This document shows positions 47,627 to 57,265 of a stretch of DNA of 64,000 nucleotides, piece after piece (positions within the stretch are counted from its first letter, which is position 1; the number at the start of each line of letters is the position of its first letter). Origin of the DNA: Aurantiochytrium sp. KH105. Lineage: Eukaryota > Sar > Bigyra > Thraustochytrida > Thraustochytriidae. The translations under genes were made by a program, and so were the position numbers. The notes beneath the pieces are model-generated. The model did no database searches, had not been told where the DNA came from, and saw only the letters and a program-made list of their open reading frames with translations. The stretch lies in the NCBI GenBank assembly GCA_003116975.1, contig BGKB01000068.1:124001-188000 (forward strand). Reading direction: 5' to 3'.

Positions 47627-48965
47627 CCTCCCTTTATCCAAGAATCTGCGCGCGACGTATCGGGTTTGCCGCGCCTCGCGGACGGGCTCTCCTCCTTCCT
47701 TGCTTTTCTTCTTCCATTCTTTTCTCCACGCGCTGTGTCACGTTTCTCCAAAGCGTGATCACCATCATGGCCTAGACCGGCAGTCACTTTTTTCTCTTTC
47801 CCTGTCATAGTCAACTTCTTCTGGCTGATGACATTGTCCATTTCTACTCGGGTGAAACTTGACTTTACTAATCGTAGCCTAGGCCTGGGCCTAGTAGACA
47901 CGAAAAGAGCCTGTGCCAGGCAGCACGCGCGCGAAGTGTCCATTCGCACATCCCTTAAATCGGCCTGCCGCATGCCCTCACGGAGAATCTATAAAAGGGC
48001 TGGACTACGGGGGGCAAGAAGCGCGAGAGGCGCCTTAACGAGTTTTGCTCCTACGCAATCTGCGCCCAGTGGCGGAGAATCCACCTTGCGAGGCGATCTT
48101 GAAGAGCCACCTGCAGCTAGCTGCAAGCGTTACGATTCCGAACCCAAGCGGGGCGGCGCTGCAGACGGATGCCAGGGCGCATGTCATGGAAAATGTCTTC
48201 GACCAATGGCAAAAAAATGCTCCTCTCACGGATCACAGATTGTTTGCCATCGTCGCAGGGCGTGTATCTATTCCCTATCCTCTGCCACGATCCTACGTGT
48301 CATGTTCGTGCAGCAGCAGCAGCAGCAGCAGCAGGCGCCGCCATCTTCCCCGTCCTCCTCGGCCAGAAATTTCCTCTCGCCGCCGCGTCCAAGCTGGAGA
48401 TTTCCGCGCGTCGGTGGGGCTCCGCGCGCGCATCTCCTTTCGTTCCTCACCCGTGTTCTCGTGGAGCCGGCCAGTGATGGCGACGGCAGAGTTCGTGCGA
48501 GGCGAAGAAAAGAAAGAACATGGGGCAGGCCGACTCGCCGGACTCGAGAGCATGCGGAGAGCATGCGGCACGTGCACGGACGGAGTGCGCGCGGCCGGAC
48601 TGCGCTTGCTCGTTCATGACGCACTCACTCGGGGCTGAGGCCACGGGCAGCGCAGAGAGCAGGGCAAAGCAGAGCAGGCATCGAAAAGATCCTCTGGAGA
48701 GTAGAGCAGGCCAGGATAGAGGTTGCAGCCACGGACGTCGATCGCACTCCAAAAAAGATACCATGGAGAAAGCCGGCCAACGCGGAAGTGTAGGTTCTTA
48801 GCCCACCAAGATGCGTAGGTGTCGCACTCCAAAGCCGAAATCAAAACCCAAACCCAAAGCGAGTCGAAGAAGCCTGCACCTCAGAGCCCGAAGCGCGCTA
48901 GGAACAAGAAAGACAAAGAATAGCAATCAACGATCAAGAAAAAGATCAGCGAAACCGAGAAGAAT
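47627..48965. other. Divergent intergenic region between dynamin-like gene and family member C
   Basis: 1.3 kb with a good TATA-like box (47990) on the + strand and a CAG run near 48311-48332. Frames up to 260 codons cross it on the + strand but have no domain and overlap frames of similar length on the other strand. Most of it may be the leader of family member C. Confidence 0.45.
47990..47997 (+). promoter_or_regulatory. TATA-like box
   Basis: TATAAAAG, the closest match to a classic TATA box in the window, nearly 1 kb upstream of the family member C start. It would imply a long leader, an unseen leader intron, or an unrecognised small gene. Confidence 0.4.
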
Positions 48966-50822
48966 ATGGACAGCAACAATGTGAACATTTCCGGGGCTGG
49001 GCAAGAAGTCGAAGGAAACGGAGGAAACAAAGTCTGCGCGCAAGCATTCGACAATGCGTTTGAAGATGAAGATGGCACTGGCGGGATGCACGACAGCGGC
49101 AGCGCAAAGTCGACCGAACCCACGAACAATCGTGGTGGCTTCGAGCACCCTGTCCTTGAGCGGGAATTATCCCAGGCTTCTTTGCAATCTTTCCCAACGC
49201 CGCCAAATTTTCCGCCTTCGGACTACGATTTTACGCAATGTTTGGAGGGGTTCAAGGCTCCTGTCTCACCGGGTGCCAACGGCAGTAGCGGAGGCTTGCC
49301 GTCCTTGTTCCTTTTCGCTGAAGACGACCTTGGAATAACTGCGCCGTGCTTGCACAATCCATCTCGCCCGGGTGACCCTAGCATAATTTCGGGTGCGCAG
49401 CAACCTCTTGAATGTACAAGTGCAGCATGCCAAGATGCAGGACCACAGAGGTCTGGTGACGAAGTCGAGACGCTCACGACCCAGCCATATGAGTGCATGG
49501 AAGCCACTGCTGATGGCAACACAGAGATGCATGGGTGTCACTGCAGCGTGAAAACATCCACAACGGAGCCTCCCCTTCGTTCGCCATCAGAGGTGCCCAA
49601 TGCTGTCTCTCTGGACAGTACGACCAAGACTCCCCAGATCAGCCCTTCCGTCAAAGACAAAAAGAATCCGCGCAAACGCAAGCTCGATCTTGATAGCGCT
49701 ACAGCCTTCTTCGAGACCGCCAAGTTGATGCAATGTGCCACAAATGGACAGAGCGAGAAACGAGGCTTCCGTGAGACGTACATCCAATTTTGCTCAAGTC
49801 CCTCCGCAAAGAATGTGTCCATTACACCAGACCAATATAGGATGAAGGCTAGATCTTTTTTGGGCGAACGGCAGACCAGAGGGAAAGCTCGCGAGCAGCT
49901 TTTTGAAAAGTTCACGAGCGAGGCCTGTGTCGAGGCTGAACTTGCTCGGTCCTTTTCCCATTGCAAGCAAGAGGGTTTCAGCTTTGCGCCAATCACAACG
50001 TATTTGTGGAACGAGATTCAGCTGGCGCGGCAAGAAGTGCAACATGTACAAAAGGCACGACGCGCACAAGTAGGGGAAAATTGCACGCACGAAGTGCAGA
50101 AAGCACGGGAGAAAAAGCCTTCATTCAGCGGAGGATCTTACTGGCCCGAGCCCGCGAGGCAGTGTCTCGTGGACCTCCTCGTCGATTCACATCAGCGTCA
50201 CTGCATGACCGTCTCCCAAATTGCTGCTGCCAGTTATTGGTTCTTGACCAAGTTCCATGTCGAGGTCATCATTTATTCCCGCTGTGCTTGCCTGGACTGC
50301 GGCTTGTGGGGGATGTACGGCAAACAGAGCACTCCGGGTCAGTCGGTCCTTGAATACACGCGCCTCCAATTCGAGGTTTACCACGTGCTCCTTTCGGCGC
50401 ACAAGTATGACGATCCCACGCTCCTAGAGCGGTGCCCTCAACTTCTTGCTCTGAGTGAACGTCAACGAAAGTCTTTGCTTGGAAAGTTGCACGACTGTAC
50501 GAATTGCCCGCGCTGTCGGAGCTCCTCGAAATCCGCTCGCACTCGTTGCAATAGCTCCAGCAGCTACGAGTCCATCGATGATGGCTATGGGGATGACCAT
50601 GAGGATAAGAACGAGGACGAGGACCTCATGGACGAGGGCACGGGCATTCAACGCATTACTGCTGATGGTGCGGCCGCAGTTGCCCACACTCTCTTTCCTC
50701 AATCCGAGGACTTTCTTGACGATGAGGATTCTGACGAAGACGACGAAGACGACGAGAAGATTAAATACGAGGAGAATGCCATCATTCTTTCACTCGACCG
50801 CCTCGCGCTCAATAACCATTAG
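48966..50822 (+). CDS. Clustered family member C: acidic protein with novel two-part Cys domain
   Basis: 618 residues from the ATG at 48966. Residues 1-235 are acidic and Pro/Ser/Gly-rich and contain one basic KDKKNPRKRKLD stretch that could be a nuclear localisation signal. The family domain spans about 239-520: LDLDSATAFFETAKLMQ, YRMKARSFLGERQTRG, the aromatic ITTYLWNEI, ARQCLVDLLVDSHQRH, the knuckle C440-A-C442-L-D-C445-G-L-W, TRLQFEVYHVLLSAHKYDDP and HDCTNCPRC (C511, C514, C517). A Ser-rich linker and a long Asp/Glu run follow, and the protein ends SLDRLALNNH. It is closest to family member D: both share the FLGERQ/ALGERQ block, the LLSAHKY/ILTSHKY block and the terminal LDRL motif. No intron. 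The function is unknown. Confidence 0.83.
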   Translation: MDSNNVNISGAGQEVEGNGGNKVCAQAFDNAFEDEDGTGGMHDSGSAKSTEPTNNRGGFEHPVLERELSQASLQSFPTPPNFPPSDYDFTQCLEGFKAPVSPGANGSSGGLPSLFLFAEDDLGITAPCLHNPSRPGDPSIISGAQQPLECTSAACQDAGPQRSGDEVETLTTQPYECMEATADGNTEMHGCHCSVKTSTTEPPLRSPSEVPNAVSLDSTTKTPQISPSVKDKKNPRKRKLDLDSATAFFETAKLMQCATNGQSEKRGFRETYIQFCSSPSAKNVSITPDQYRMKARSFLGERQTRGKAREQLFEKFTSEACVEAELARSFSHCKQEGFSFAPITTYLWNEIQLARQEVQHVQKARRAQVGENCTHEVQKAREKKPSFSGGSYWPEPARQCLVDLLVDSHQRHCMTVSQIAAASYWFLTKFHVEVIIYSRCACLDCGLWGMYGKQSTPGQSVLEYTRLQFEVYHVLLSAHKYDDPTLLERCPQLLALSERQRKSLLGKLHDCTNCPRCRSSSKSARTRCNSSSSYESIDDGYGDDHEDKNEDEDLMDEGTGIQRITADGAAAVAHTLFPQSEDFLDDEDSDEDDEDDEKIKYEENAIILSLDRLALNNH

Positions 50823-51653
50823 AGTGCCGCCTCAGAGACCGCAATGCTTTTGCAAACATAAGCAATTCAATCTTTCTGTACACTGAGAAAAGCTTCAGGG
50901 ACCATGCGCTGTAGTCTCACCAGCATTTCTAACCTAAGTTTTGCGGTGGCTCGGCCACTTCCGAGCTTAATCTCACCCTCTTCAGACGCAGCCTCCTCAG
51001 CCCTTGCGAGCTCTCCTTCACCTCGGTCGCTCTCGACGCCTCACCTCCCGACTCGCCTTCGACCCTCGGCCCCTTCTTCCCCCGCCGGCTCCGCCGCCCC
51101 CTTCGGCGCCCCTCTTCTCCCACGGACGCTCTGCTTTTTCGCGGGTCCGTCTGTCTGTCAATCTGGCTGTCCGTCGCAGCTGGGGGGGGGGTCCCCGCGC
51201 CGCGGCTGCACGGGCCGCCGCCGCTCCGGCCCTTTCCTTCTCCGGCCGCAGCTGGCGCTGCGCTGCGCTGCGCTGCGCTGCGCTGCGCTGCGCTGCGCTG
51301 CGCTGCGCCTCCCTGGAGCCGGCGAGAGCGGCCCCGCAGGTTCTCCTCGCGCGGGCTGCCTCTCTCTCCTGCCGCGCTCTCGCGGGCGAGCGCGCGTCCG
51401 GCGCCGGTTCTCGCCCGCTCTCGCGGCCTCTGCGGCCCCCCCTTCCCGCCCCAACCGCGCCTGCGAAACCCGCGCGGACGGGGCGACGCGGGCCGCGCGG
51501 CAGCAGCAGAACGCGAACGCGAGCGAGCGCGCGGAGAGCGGCGGAACCCGGCGCGAGCGCGCGGGGAAGGCGGAGCGGGCGGGCGAGAGGAGCGCGCACA
51601 CGGGCGGCGCGAGCGCGTGCACGGGCGGCGCGAGCGCGTGCACGACCGCGGAG
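50823..51653. other. Leader region of family member D with GCGCT run
   Basis: 830 bp between genes C and D. The frame of gene D stays open through it to an ATG at 50904, adding 250 residues of Ser/Pro, then Arg/Ala-rich sequence that includes a pentamer-encoded RCAAL repeat. It has no similarity to the N-termini of the other members, so I read it as promoter and leader. Long frames also exist on the opposite strand. Confidence 0.5.
51255..51307. repeat. GCGCT pentanucleotide run
   Basis: About ten perfect tandem units of GCGCT (equally CTGCG). They lie upstream of family member D. Confidence 0.9.
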
Positions 51654-53267
51654 ATGTACGCTGCGACGGGTACCAAGGCGGAGAGGGGCGCTCCGGGCGT
51701 GGAGGTGTACGACGAGGACCTTCCCTACGCTTCGGAGATCCCTGATGGCATGACCGGAGAAGAAATCGAATACGTCGGAGACCCAAACCTCGACATGCCC
51801 AAGCTGTCTTACACGGATGATGACATGCTAGAGATTGCCGGCCTGCTCAGCGACAATTTGGCCCCGATGCCGTGTGAGTCTGGCTTTCCGCCGTCGCATT
51901 CTGACATTGAGCCGATCATGGAAGAGTCCCTTTTCACCTCTGACAACGAGCCGCTCGCCTCTACGGGACAAGAGTTCCTCGGCGGCCAAAGAGATTATGA
52001 TGACTTTGCGTTGGTGTCGCCGCCACCGCCACCGCCGCTGCTCCCTGCCATGGTAGGGTACCAATTTGACTCGAGCGTCTCGCCACCTGGATCTCCCAAC
52101 GACCAAGCGACCGTCCCTTCATCCCCTGCGTCCGAGCCAGATAGCGTGTACCGGACACCAAGCACGCCCGGCTCGCAAAAGCAAAACAGACTGAAGCTCT
52201 CGCTGGACTGCGCGCTTGCTCTGTTCCGTACGGCATCGCTCATGGGAATGAGCCGCAGCGATCTGCGCGACTTCACAGCATCCTTCGAGGCCTACAAGCA
52301 GTTTCCTTGCACAGCGGGATCGACGTGGAAGGCGCAAGATTATCGCCAAAAGCTGAAACACGCTCTGGGTGAGCGGCAAGTGAGGACGGTGAGGCAAAAT
52401 CAGATGATTCGGTCCTTCAGGGACGAGGCCGCCGTCCTGGCGGAGCTCCAGAAATCGTTTCCCGAACGCACAGAAAGCGGATTTGACTTCCAGCACATCG
52501 CCGCACATCTGTGGAAGGCGACATGTGCCTCGCGTGCGGAGGCTCAGAAGAAGGGAAGATCCTTCATTGCGCCCAAATTCAAGTGCGGCCTTTTATGGGA
52601 CGGTCTCGCTCGAGAATCTCTTGTCGAGCTCTTGGTGGAGGAACACCGGAAAGCGGATTTGAACTCGAGTGTCGAGAAGAGTTGGTGGTTTCAGAAGAAG
52701 GCCCAAGTGGAACTCCTCGTATTTTCGCACTGCAAATGCAGCAATTGCAGCTTGTGGCATCTCGACATCAACAGTGCGAGCCCAGGAATGTTGGAGTTGC
52801 GCTTCACGAGGCTCCGCAGCGAGATTTACCACGCCATTCTTACGTCTCACAAGTATCAGGAACCCATGTCTCGCCTCAGACGCGATTTCCCCCAGCTTAA
52901 AGCGGTTGACCAAAATATCCTGGAAGAGATGCACGTGCACCTTCACGACACGGAAGAATGCCCCGTTTGCCAGCGCCGATCAACCCGTATGCACCGCGCC
53001 GCGGCTCAACTTGAGAGCGAGGAGAGTGACGAAGACAGCGACGAGGAGGATGACGACGACAACGTTGGCAAGGCTCCGGAAGGTATTGATGGACTTGTGC
53101 TGGCCAAGGTTCTCATGCCGCTTTCGGCCGATCACTACGACGATGGCGACGAGGGTGTGGAAACGGACGATGAGGAAGAAGAAGAAACGAATGTGGAGAA
53201 CGGGGTGGCGCAGGACACGGACGTTGCCGCCCTTGCCCTGGATCGTCTCACACTCAGCAGTAGCTAG
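51654..53267 (+). CDS. Clustered family member D: acidic protein with novel two-part Cys domain
   Basis: 537 residues from the ATG at 51654 (GAGATGTACG). The frame also opens at an ATG at 50904, but the extra 250 residues are low-complexity. Residues 1-120 are strongly acidic with hydrophobic spots (DDDMLEIAGLLSDNL), and 120-175 are Pro/Ser-rich (SPPGSP, SPASEP, TPSTPGS), offering proline-directed phosphorylation sites. The family domain (about 180-440) has KLSLDCALALFRTASLMG, YRQKLKHALGERQVRT, IAAHLWKAT, ARESLVELLVEEHRKAD, the knuckle C360-K-C362-S-N-C365-S-L-W, TRLRSEIYHAILTSHKYQEP and HDTEECPVC (C436, C439). An acidic stretch follows and the protein ends ALDRLTLSSS, matching the end of member C. 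No intron. The function is unknown; regulator-like by composition. Confidence 0.83.
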   Translation: MYAATGTKAERGAPGVEVYDEDLPYASEIPDGMTGEEIEYVGDPNLDMPKLSYTDDDMLEIAGLLSDNLAPMPCESGFPPSHSDIEPIMEESLFTSDNEPLASTGQEFLGGQRDYDDFALVSPPPPPPLLPAMVGYQFDSSVSPPGSPNDQATVPSSPASEPDSVYRTPSTPGSQKQNRLKLSLDCALALFRTASLMGMSRSDLRDFTASFEAYKQFPCTAGSTWKAQDYRQKLKHALGERQVRTVRQNQMIRSFRDEAAVLAELQKSFPERTESGFDFQHIAAHLWKATCASRAEAQKKGRSFIAPKFKCGLLWDGLARESLVELLVEEHRKADLNSSVEKSWWFQKKAQVELLVFSHCKCSNCSLWHLDINSASPGMLELRFTRLRSEIYHAILTSHKYQEPMSRLRRDFPQLKAVDQNILEEMHVHLHDTEECPVCQRRSTRMHRAAAQLESEESDEDSDEEDDDDNVGKAPEGIDGLVLAKVLMPLSADHYDDGDEGVETDDEEEEETNVENGVAQDTDVAALALDRLTLSSS

Positions 53268-53806
53268 TTCAGCATGACCCCAACGGCAAGTGCGCAGCCA
53301 GCTCTCCTCCTGTAAATAAGTTGCTTTTTTTTTGTTACTTTTTACAAAGACTTGTTGAGATACCACCGACCAGCGATGGCAAGAGAAAGGAGTTCACATA
53401 CTACAGAGAAAAAGGGCGAGAAGAGAAGAAAAGGAGAACTATTTCATATATATATATAGGACGCGACGTGCGCGTGACGATGTGATAATATACTAGCGAC
53501 GGCGGCGGCCATGTGGCCCATTTGTGTTTGGTGAAGAAAGGATATTCCGCACGTCGAGCTGCGTAGACTCTTGGACTAGCAGAATGCGAGAAGTGAGGCC
53601 TTGTTTCTTTTTCTTTTTGACATTTTCGTCAAAAAAGGCGATCAACGCATCGTGAATTACGGCAGCTGCTTGCAATGGCAAAAAGAGTTGCCGAAATGTA
53701 GTGTGAGTGTGTGTCGAATGTGATTGATATTGGAGACGGAGGGCCGCCCTTGCCTCAGAATGCATGAATTTAGAAGTGCAAAATGAGGAATGGGGCGAGA
53801 ACTGAT
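53268..53806. other. Convergent intergenic region
   Basis: 540 bp between member D and the zinc-finger gene. It contains a short AT run (53446-53458) and A+T-rich 3'-end-like DNA. No gene is supported. Confidence 0.45.
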
Positions 53807-54922
53807 TCAGCGCGCGCGCATTTGCAGACTCGCGAGGATGGCAATGGCCTGGCTCTCGGAGTGTGTAAAGGGGTGAGAGAGTGCCGCTGCTGTTGCTGCA
53901 GGAAACTTGATTTCATCATCGTTCAGAGCGTCTCGGTGCGACTTGCCCTCCTTTTCGATCCTTTTCTTGGTGTCGTGGCGCTCGAGGTCGCGGCCGAGAA
54001 GTTCGTCTTCGGGAATGGTTGCGGGAGGTGGTGGGGAAGATCGCCGGACTTTGGGAGGCGATCCGCCTTCTGGCCAACGATCAAGGAGATCTCCAGCGGA
54101 GCGCTTTCTTGCATGTTTGCTGAGCGTGGCGGGACCATTTGCGGCGTGGCCTGTGATGGACATTAGCGAGACCGTGGACTCGGAGCCGGTGGAGCGCGGC
54201 GAGGCGTCGCCTGCACCGGAATTGGCTGCCTTGGGTGGCCGCGTGTGCGAGTTAAGAGTGGGCAGCATTTGCTGCGACTGGGCCAGGATTGGTGTGAGAA
54301 GCGGGAGCGATGCGGGCTGGTGCATGTAGGCTGGGCCGACGCGCTGCTGTTGCTGCTGGTGGAGATGCTGAAGTTGCTGGAGATGATGTTGTTGCTGTTG
54401 CTGGAGATGGCGCTGCTGCTGCTGCTGCTGTTGCTGTTGCTGCTGCTGGTGGTGGTTATGTTGTTGATGATGATGGAGTTGCTGTTGTGACTGCTGTGAC
54501 TGCTGCTGCTGCTGCTGTGATTGCTGCTGCTGCTGTGATTGCTGTTGCTGCGCCTGAGCGGATTCACTCGTGGTCCGTGCAAAGCTGCCAACGCCGCGGG
54601 CGACCTTCATGCTCGGGTGAATCGACTTGATGTGCCTGCGGAGGCTGCCGAGCTGGCCAAAGCTCTTCTCGCAAAAGGAGCACTGATAGCGGATGCCGTC
54701 GTGAATGGCCTCCTTGTGGAGACGCAGAGAACTTTTGGTAGTGAAGGTCTTGTCGCACTGGTCGCAGGGGACACGCACGGAGCTGTGCATCTTTTCGTTG
54801 TGCTCCTTGAGAACATTCCTATGCACGAACTCCTCGTTGCACATTTTACAGCGGTACATCTTGTTGGCTTTGCCGTCGTCTCCCGGGCTCTCGGGGCCCG
54901 TCTTGGCTTGCGTCATTGTCAT
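53807..54922 (-). CDS. C2H2 zinc-finger protein with polyglutamine tract
   Basis: 371 residues from the ATG at 54922 (a second ATG is two codons later). Three C2H2 fingers lie at about 22-110: YRCKMCNEEFVHRNVLKEH, VPCDQCDKTFTTKSSLRLH and YQCSFCEKSFGQLGSLRRH, each closed by a second His, with linkers shorter than the classic TGEKP. They are followed by a long Gln/His-rich tract encoded by CAG/CAA-type codons (about 125-215), then a Ser/Pro-rich part with a KHARKRS basic patch, and a C-terminal helix-like end. A DNA-binding transcription regulator is likely from the fingers. It is convergent with the four-gene family but unrelated in sequence: its Cys/His spacing differs from their C-x-C-x2-C knuckle. 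Confidence 0.88.
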   Translation of the reverse strand: MTMTQAKTGPESPGDDGKANKMYRCKMCNEEFVHRNVLKEHNEKMHSSVRVPCDQCDKTFTTKSSLRLHKEAIHDGIRYQCSFCEKSFGQLGSLRRHIKSIHPSMKVARGVGSFARTTSESAQAQQQQSQQQQQSQQQQQQSQQSQQQLHHHQQHNHHQQQQQQQQQQQQRHLQQQQQHHLQQLQHLHQQQQQRVGPAYMHQPASLPLLTPILAQSQQMLPTLNSHTRPPKAANSGAGDASPRSTGSESTVSLMSITGHAANGPATLSKHARKRSAGDLLDRWPEGGSPPKVRRSSPPPPATIPEDELLGRDLERHDTKKRIEKEGKSHRDALNDDEIKFPAATAAALSHPFTHSESQAIAILASLQMRAR

Positions 54923-55803
54923 CTCTCTCTCTGTCTCTCTTGCTGACGTGCGTCCCGCAAAAGGAGTGGAGGGATGGAGCAAGGAGGGCGTGCAACGATC
55001 GATCGAATGAACGAACGAACGAACGATGTGCAATTGCTTTTGCTTTTGCTTTTGCAATTGCGTTTGCAATTGGCGGTTCCGCTGGCGCGCTTCTTCCCAG
55101 CAGCCAGCCGGCCAGCCGGAGGAAAAAGCACGAAAGAAAAGGAAAGCAGGAAGTCAGATGGAGGAGGAGCCTTGTCCCTCTCTCACTCTCTCCCTCTCTC
55201 TCTCTCTCTCAGGCCCTCCTTCCTGCTCCTGCTTTGCCTGCGGTGCCTTCGCTTTTCTGCTTGCCCGATCGATGGCTGGCTGAGGCGCGCGACCCCCGGT
55301 TTTGGGACTAACTCTCGGCTGCGGGCGCTCCACGCTCGGGCGCGCCGCGCTTTGGCTGGCTGCGAGCGCGCGCGGCGCCGAGTCGAGCCGAGTCGAGCTG
55401 AGCTCTCACCACCGACCTGGTGCCAGAGCACGGGCGAGGAAGAAGGCAGCGACGGAGGGGAGTGCGAGGAGTGCGCCACCCGTGAACGAGAGTCAGCGCC
55501 TGCGAGGCGGGTGCTGCTGTGCTAGCTCGCTAGCTACGCTGTGCTACGCTATGCTGCGCTGCGCTCTGCGCTGAGCTGCGCTGAGCTCGGCTGTGATGCG
55601 AAGCGAAGCGGTGCCAAGCGATGGATGCGAAGAAAGGACGCGCCAATCAATGCGCGATGGATGTGGTGAGATGTGATGTGATGCACGGCAGCTCCGGCGC
55701 TCTCGGGCGTCACGAATGGACGGATGAACGCGAAGTTTCACGCGCGTGCGTGCCTGCCTGCCTGCGTGCGTGCGTGCGTACGAGGCCCCGGCTCCACTCC
55801 GCT

Positions 55804-55832
55804 CAAGCAAGCAAGCAAGCAAGCAAGCAAGC
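55804..55832. repeat. AAGC tetranucleotide run
   Basis: About seven tandem AAGC units (equally CAAG), the reverse complement of the CTTG run that flanks the assembly gap at 36.4 kb. Confidence 0.85.
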
Positions 55833-57059
55833 GCTGCCCTGGCCTGGTCGGTCGGTCCCTGGGCTTCCTTTCCTCGCCAGCCGGCCGTGGCTGGTCTTCC
55901 CGCCGGGCCTAGTCTAGCTAGCTCCTGCGCGGTGCGCCGCCGAGGAAGGACCAAAGCACAGCGGCAGGCTCCTCGGCACCAGGCCGCGGACCGCCCGCGC
56001 TCGCTCGCTCGCTCGAGTCCGGGTCTGCGCCCGGGTCCGCGTCCAGGTCGGCGCCGAGCGCGGCGGGGCGGGAGCGAGGGAGGCTGTCTTCCGTTGGCGG
56101 CTTTTGCTGGTGCTGGAGCTGTTGTAGCGTACGTGCGCGTGTACTGCGTGGACGTGTCCAAGGTGGACGTGCAGTACTACGCGGACGTGAACCACGCGTA
56201 TCTACGCGGAGACGCTCGCGGGAGAGCCGCGCGACCCTGCGATGCGCGACGGGATGCGACGCGAGGCGAGGCGAGGCGACGCGAGCGGCACGTTCCGCAA
56301 GGCGAGCGCAGGCAGGAAGGCGTCGCGGGATGAGTTGCGAGGGCCTGCTGCGATGCGATGCGATGGGCGGCGATGGAGACGACGGTGAGTGAGTGAGTGC
56401 GAGAGTGAGAGCGCGTCCCGCGCGAACTCCAGCGCCGGCGAACTCGGGCTCGCGTCTGCGCTGCGCAAGCTGCGACCGCGGCTCCAGGGACGGACGACCG
56501 CCCGCTCGCTCGCTCGCTCGCTTCGGTTCGGGTCTGCCAGACTAGGCTTGGCTTGGCTTGGAGTGAGTTCGCGAGCGATGGCGATCGCGCTTTCGCAGTT
56601 CGGAACGGTCGATCGATCGATGCCCGATGGCGCAACGGCCGAGGCCTGCTCTCGTTCGCGAGGGACGTGCCGGCGGCCAGCACCGCGGTCGCGGGGAGGG
56701 GGAGGGCGGGGGGAGGTTTGGCGTCGAGAAGCTAGCTCCGCGCGGGGCGCAGCAGGTCTCGGTCTGGCTTCGGTCGCGGGGTCGGGCGGGGCCGAGTCGG
56801 GTCTCGCTCGCTCGGCCTCTTGCAGTTGGCGCTTTGCAATTTGTTTATTTTATTTTATTTTATCTTCTTCTTTTTTTTTACAATTCTTTTTTTTCCTTCT
56901 TTCCACCCAAAACTAAAACTTCTTTTTCAACAAAGAGAGAGAGAGACAGGAGGAGGGAGAATGGAACTGCCTGCGAACGGAAAGAAGCCCGGCTGCTGCA
57001 GTGCAGTGCGGCAGGCAAGCATCATGGACCGCCAGCAAGCCCTCGCATCAAGTCAAGTC

Positions 57060-57160
57060 GCGCTGCCTCGCCTCGCATCGCCTCGCATCACATCGCATCG
57101 CATCACCCACAATCGCCTCGCCTCGCATCGCCTCGCCTCGCATCGCATCGCACCCGGCCT
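57060..57160. repeat. Imperfect CGCAT/CGCCT pentamer cluster
   Basis: Interspersed CGCAT and CGCCT units over about 100 bp, with small breaks. Confidence 0.75.
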
Positions 57161-57265
57161 CGACTTCCACCTCGCCGGCCGCCGCCTACGTAAGCACGGC
57201 CTCCGCCTGCCATCTTGGTCCAATCCCTCCCTGAGGCCAGCCCTCGCGGCGCGGCGGCATGCAAC

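Noticed and set aside
48045-48638. Gene of about 197 codons between the dynamin-like gene and member C
   Set aside because: It overlaps other frames of similar length in both strands, contains a Ser run from a CAG repeat, and shows no domain. Kept only as possible leader sequence.
45422-50822. Prokaryotic-style operon or defence island around the clustered genes
   Set aside because: Genes are on both strands, widely spaced, with long leaders and eukaryotic features. Nothing suggests co-transcription.
53807-54922. Zinc-finger gene as a fifth member of the clustered family
   Set aside because: Its fingers are classic C2H2 with different Cys/His spacing, it lies on the other strand, and it lacks the ER-x2-R block and knuckle-W pattern.
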